A DNA stretch of 60,000 nt from Anaeromyces robustus. Its lineage: Eukaryota > Neocallimastigomycota > Neocallimastigomycetes > Neocallimastigales > Neocallimastigaceae. The translations under genes and the position numbers were made by a program. The notes under the pieces are model-generated. The model was not told the origin of the DNA and searched no databases. It worked only from the letters and a program-made list of their open reading frames with translations. This document shows, in pieces, positions 56,728-60,000 of this stretch. Within the stretch, counting starts at the first letter, position 1; each line of letters begins with the position of its first letter. The stretch lies in assembly GCA_002104895.1 (NCBI GenBank), contig MCFG01000181.1, positions 1 through 60,000 on the forward strand. Reading direction: 5' to 3'.

Positions 56728-57923
56728 ATTGTTGTTTTATGTTTCATATAAATTGAATCATTATATAAAATTTATGATAATTAATATAAATTCCATATAT
56801 AAGTAAATAATTAAAAAAAAAGGAAAAATAAAAAAATTAAAAAAATTAAAAATTAAAAAAAAAAAAAGAATCGTTTTAATTTATATATAATATAATATAT
56901 TAAATCTAAAAATAATATATTAAAATGTATTAAATCTAAATGACTAATAAATTACTTATTATGTATTATAAAATAATTAATATATTTAATTTTTTATTTA
57001 AATATATAATAATTTAAATATAAAATTATTTTTTTTATAATAATAATAATTTTATAATAATTTTTTAATAATAAATTTTATAATAAATTTATATATAAAT
57101 TATTCCATCTTTTTTTTTTTTTAATTTTTTAATTTTTTAATTTTTTTTTGTATTTTTAATCCATAATTATTTTTTAATAAGTTTTAAAGTTTTATTTTGA
57201 ACACAATAAATGTTGAAAATACAATAAATAAAAAATAAAAAAATTTTTTATGTATTAAAATTACATAATTAAAAATTAAAAAAAATTAAAAAAAAATTAA
57301 AAATTAAAATTTTATTGAACAATACATTTTAAAATTTATTAATTATTAAAAAATAATTAATATGGACGAATAAAATTAATTTTTATTAAATTAATTTTGT
57401 ATTAAAAAAATTTACCCAAAAATTCATCCAAATATGGAAATATGGATATAAAAAAATGTAAAATAATAATAAAATATTTTTTTTTCATCTAATCTAAGCG
57501 TTTTAGAAAATAAAAAATAAAATAAAAAATTCTCTTGTCACTATGCTAAAATTTTATAATAATTAAAGTTTTTTTATTTTTATAAAAAAAAAACTGGAAA
57601 AAAAATATATATTTGATTAATAGTTGTAGTAAAAAAAAAATATAAATAATTTTAAAAATCATTACTTTTTTTTTTTTTTTTTTTTGTAAAAGTGTAAAAA
57701 AAAAATTATTTATATATATTATATTAAAACTGAAAGTAAAATAAAATAAATATATATATAAATAAAATTTGTAAATAAATAAATAGAATACATAAATATA
57801 TACATAATTAAACACATAAATAAATATATACATAAATAATTAAACACATAAATAAATATATAAAACATAACTTTAAACTTTAAAATATATATATATATAA
57901 TAAAAATTATAAATTAAAAAAAA

Positions 57924-59891
57924 ATGCATTTCAATTCTAAATTAATTCTAACTCTATTAGTTACAGTACCATCTACTTTAGCTGCCGTTAATGGTAGATG
58001 TAGTGATAGAAATGGTATTTGTATAAATACTGGTACTTGTAGTAATTATGGGGGTCAAACATTTTCTGGAAAATGTCCGAGTGATCCAAATGATGTTAAA
58101 TGTTGTGATAATATTTCTTGTAAAGCTGATGATGGAAGAGTAGGTAGTTGTATGTTTAGTAATCAATGTGGTGGTGAAACCATTTCTGGAAAATGTCCAG
58201 GAGGTAGTGATTTTAAATGTTGTGTTGAAAAAAAACAAGATTATGTTGGTATGGCTTGTAAAGGAGTAGAAGGTACTTGTATTAATGCTGATACGGATAG
58301 TTGTGGTACAGAAATTGTTAGTGGTAAATGTGATGGTCCAAGTAATGTTAAATGTTGTCTTAAAAAACTTAGAGGAGTTGATGAACGATGCAAAGGAGTA
58401 GCAGGTACTTGTATTGATACAGCTACTCAAAGTTGTGGAACAGAAATTGTTAGTGGTAAATGTGATGGTATAGATAGAGTTAAATGTTGTCTTGATCAAC
58501 AAGATTATGTTGGTAAAGCTTGTAAAGGAGTAGAAGGTACTTGTATTAATGCTGATACAGATAGTTGTAGTACAGAAGTTATTAGTGGTAAATGTGATGG
58601 TCCAAGTAACGTTAAATGTTGTCTAAAAAAACTTAGAGGAGTTGATGAACGATGCAAAGGAGTAGCTGGTACTTGTATTGATACAGCTACTCAAAGTTGT
58701 GGAACAGAAATTGTTAGTGGTAAATGTGATGGTATAGATAGAGTTAAATGTTGTCTTGATCAACAAAATTATGTGGGTAAAGCTTGTAAAGGAGTAGAAG
58801 GTACATGTATTAATGCTGATACAGATAGTTGTAGTACAGAAGTTGTTAGTGGTAAATGTGATGGTCCAAATAATGTTAAATGTTGTCTTAAAAAACTTAG
58901 AGGAGTTGATGAACGATGCAAAGGAGTAGCAGGTAAATGTATTGATACTGCTAAGAAAAGTTGTAGTACAGGAATTGTTAGTGGTAAATGTGATGGTATA
59001 GATAGAGTTAAATGTTGTCTTGATAAAAAACCAGAACCAGAACAAGAAAATGTACAAACTGGACAAAAATGTTCTGGAATGAAAGGGGTTTGTGTAGATA
59101 CTAGAAAGAGTTCTGCTTGTTATACCGATACCGTTTCAGGTTATTGTCCTAATACACCAGATTATGTTAGATGTTGTCCTGAAAAGAATTCACAATCAAA
59201 TCCAGGTAATGGAGGAGGTAATTCCGGTAATTCCGGTAATGGAGGAAATAGTTCAAATAATGCTACTGGTCCAGGAGCTATATCTACTAAATTTAATGAA
59301 TCAAAATTAACTAAAACAGAATATATAACTATCGTATCTAATTATTGTTCTTCCCATCCAGGAGAAATAGCTAATGAAATATGTGAAAATATAGAATTAG
59401 TATATGATACTTCTAAATCTGTAAATGTTAATCCAGAATTAGTAATTACAAGAGCTATGGCAGAAGGTAATTCTCCAGGTTTAAGTAGACATAATTATTG
59501 GGGTATGGGATGTACTAATACAGGAGGTTATAGTGCCTGTATTACTTATGGTTCTTTAGAAGAAGGTGTCCGAGGTTTTGGTAATAATGTAACAAAATAT
59601 AAAAATTTATCAGAAATGATGAGTATATATGCCTATATTGGTGATTATTGGTATAGACCAGGTAATTGGGGTGAAGGAGGATGTGCCTATTTCCCATATA
59701 TTAAAAAATATATGAGTAAAGAAAGACAATCCACAGTATCAGCAGTATGTAGTAAATCTACAGTCTGTTCTAAAGATGTACTTACAGATTGTACAAAAAC
59801 CATTAGTGAAGATCAAACTGCCTATGCTACATGGCAAGTTCAAGATAAACTTGGACCATATATGTGTAAATTATTTAATTCATGTTATTAG
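57924..59891 (+). CDS. Secreted Cys-module protein with glucosaminidase/lysozyme-like domain
   Basis: A single 655-residue frame with a signal peptide (MHFNSKLILTLLVTVPSTLA). Nine Cys modules follow, each about 35-45 residues, of form C-x-G-x-x-G-x-C-x(4-8)-C-x-T-x-x-SG-x-C-x(5-8)-KCC; such modules precede lysozyme-type domains in other fungal secreted proteins. Modules 3-8 are three 88-residue pairs (about 106-193, 194-281, 282-369). After a Gly/Asn/Ser linker comes a C-terminal domain (about 455-655) with ITRAMAEGNS, where Glu514 is a candidate acid, HNYWGMGC, YGSLEEGVRGFG and YIGDYWYRPG. This resembles glucosaminidase-type domains of Firmicutes and their phages that cut peptidoglycan glycans. 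Role is inferred: attack on bacterial walls or remodelling of the fungal wall. No introns, so the catalytic part is a candidate for transfer from bacteria. Confidence 0.8.
   Translation: MHFNSKLILTLLVTVPSTLAAVNGRCSDRNGICINTGTCSNYGGQTFSGKCPSDPNDVKCCDNISCKADDGRVGSCMFSNQCGGETISGKCPGGSDFKCCVEKKQDYVGMACKGVEGTCINADTDSCGTEIVSGKCDGPSNVKCCLKKLRGVDERCKGVAGTCIDTATQSCGTEIVSGKCDGIDRVKCCLDQQDYVGKACKGVEGTCINADTDSCSTEVISGKCDGPSNVKCCLKKLRGVDERCKGVAGTCIDTATQSCGTEIVSGKCDGIDRVKCCLDQQNYVGKACKGVEGTCINADTDSCSTEVVSGKCDGPNNVKCCLKKLRGVDERCKGVAGKCIDTAKKSCSTGIVSGKCDGIDRVKCCLDKKPEPEQENVQTGQKCSGMKGVCVDTRKSSACYTDTVSGYCPNTPDYVRCCPEKNSQSNPGNGGGNSGNSGNGGNSSNNATGPGAISTKFNESKLTKTEYITIVSNYCSSHPGEIANEICENIELVYDTSKSVNVNPELVITRAMAEGNSPGLSRHNYWGMGCTNTGGYSACITYGSLEEGVRGFGNNVTKYKNLSEMMSIYAYIGDYWYRPGNWGEGGCAYFPYIKKYMSKERQSTVSAVCSKSTVCSKDVLTDCTKTISEDQTAYATWQVQDKLGPYMCKLFNSCY
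58239..59030 (+). repeat. 264-bp x 3 in-frame coding repeat
   Basis: Units start at 58239, 58503 and 58767, each encoding one CKGVEG-type and one RCKGVAG-type Cys module. DNA identity is high, highest between units 1 and 2, with a more diverged end to unit 3. Recent unequal crossing-over or conversion is likely. Confidence 0.9.
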
Positions 59892-60000
59892 AAAATAAAT
59901 AAATAAAAAGAAAGAAAAAGAAAAGAAAAGATTTTTTCTTTTTATTAAAATAAAATGTAAAAAAAAAAATGTAAAAAAAATTGTAATAATAAAATAATTA
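59892..60000. other. 3' flank of the secreted-protein gene
   Basis: A-rich sequence with (AAAG)n-like and A-runs; nothing more can be said before the window ends. Confidence 0.5.

Larger units (their letters stand above)
55313..57923. other. Intergenic region before the secreted-protein gene
   Basis: About 2.6 kb. It holds (TA)n and (ATT)n at 55420-55500, a set of ~43-bp imperfect repeats (56408-56570), a ~32-bp x2 repeat (about 56664-56727), and short ACATAAATAAATATATA repeats at about 57788-57865 directly upstream of the next gene. No gene is visible. Confidence 0.55.

Noticed and set aside
57978-59066. Two long minus-strand frames opposite the secreted-protein gene
   Set aside because: They mirror the codon pattern of the Cys-module repeats (Thr/Phe/Ile/Asn-rich) and have no signal or domain; shadows of the plus-strand gene.

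Overview
The window reads as nuclear DNA of an anaerobic gut fungus (Neocallimastigomycota). It is extremely AT-rich, with very long (TTTA)n and (ATT)n microsatellites, many short GT..AG introns, and low-complexity Asn/Asp/Lys-rich stretches in its proteins. The gene content fits: two class C-type receptors with bacterial-like solute-binding ectodomains (a class reported for gut fungi), an archaeal-type phosphoglycerate mutase, a secreted Cys-rich protein with a bacterial cell-wall-hydrolase-like domain, and centriole/flagellum genes expected of a zoospore-forming fungus. The assignment is by gene content only.

I rebuilt eleven protein genes by joining open frames across GT..AG introns and checking phase at every junction. 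Left to right they are: two tandem 5-exon receptors (139-3227 and 5870-9494, +); an intronless organellar Hsp78/ClpB (11324-13903, -); a 13-exon ApgM-type phosphoglycerate mutase (17661-21669, +); a 7-exon SAS-6 cartwheel protein (22659-26306, -); an intronless nitronate monooxygenase-like flavoenzyme (28930-29886, -); a 2-exon unknown tail-anchored protein (31582-34440, -); 6-exon V-ATPase catalytic subunit A (36813-39618, -); 5-exon DRC9/IQCG, a nexin-dynein regulatory complex subunit (43174-45226, -); an 18-exon CSB/Rad26 SNF2 translocase (47337-55312, +); and an intronless secreted Cys-module protein (57924-59891, +).

The genes do not form one pathway. They fall into sensing (receptors), flagellar architecture (SAS-6, DRC9), housekeeping (V-ATPase, glycolysis, Hsp78, CSB) and probable bacterial acquisitions (flavoenzyme, secreted hydrolase-like domain). 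The long intergenic spaces (1-3.7 kb) are nearly pure A/T and hold microsatellites, recent perfect tandem duplications (73 bp x2, 83 bp x2), a degenerate dispersed element whose better copy still carries a coding-like remnant, and a probable Transposase_21 fossil. I saw no tRNA, rRNA or CRISPR array. The best candidates for something new are the paired receptors, the secreted modular protein, the tail-anchored unknown, and the fact that every long microsatellite has its T-rich strand on the same side of the window.
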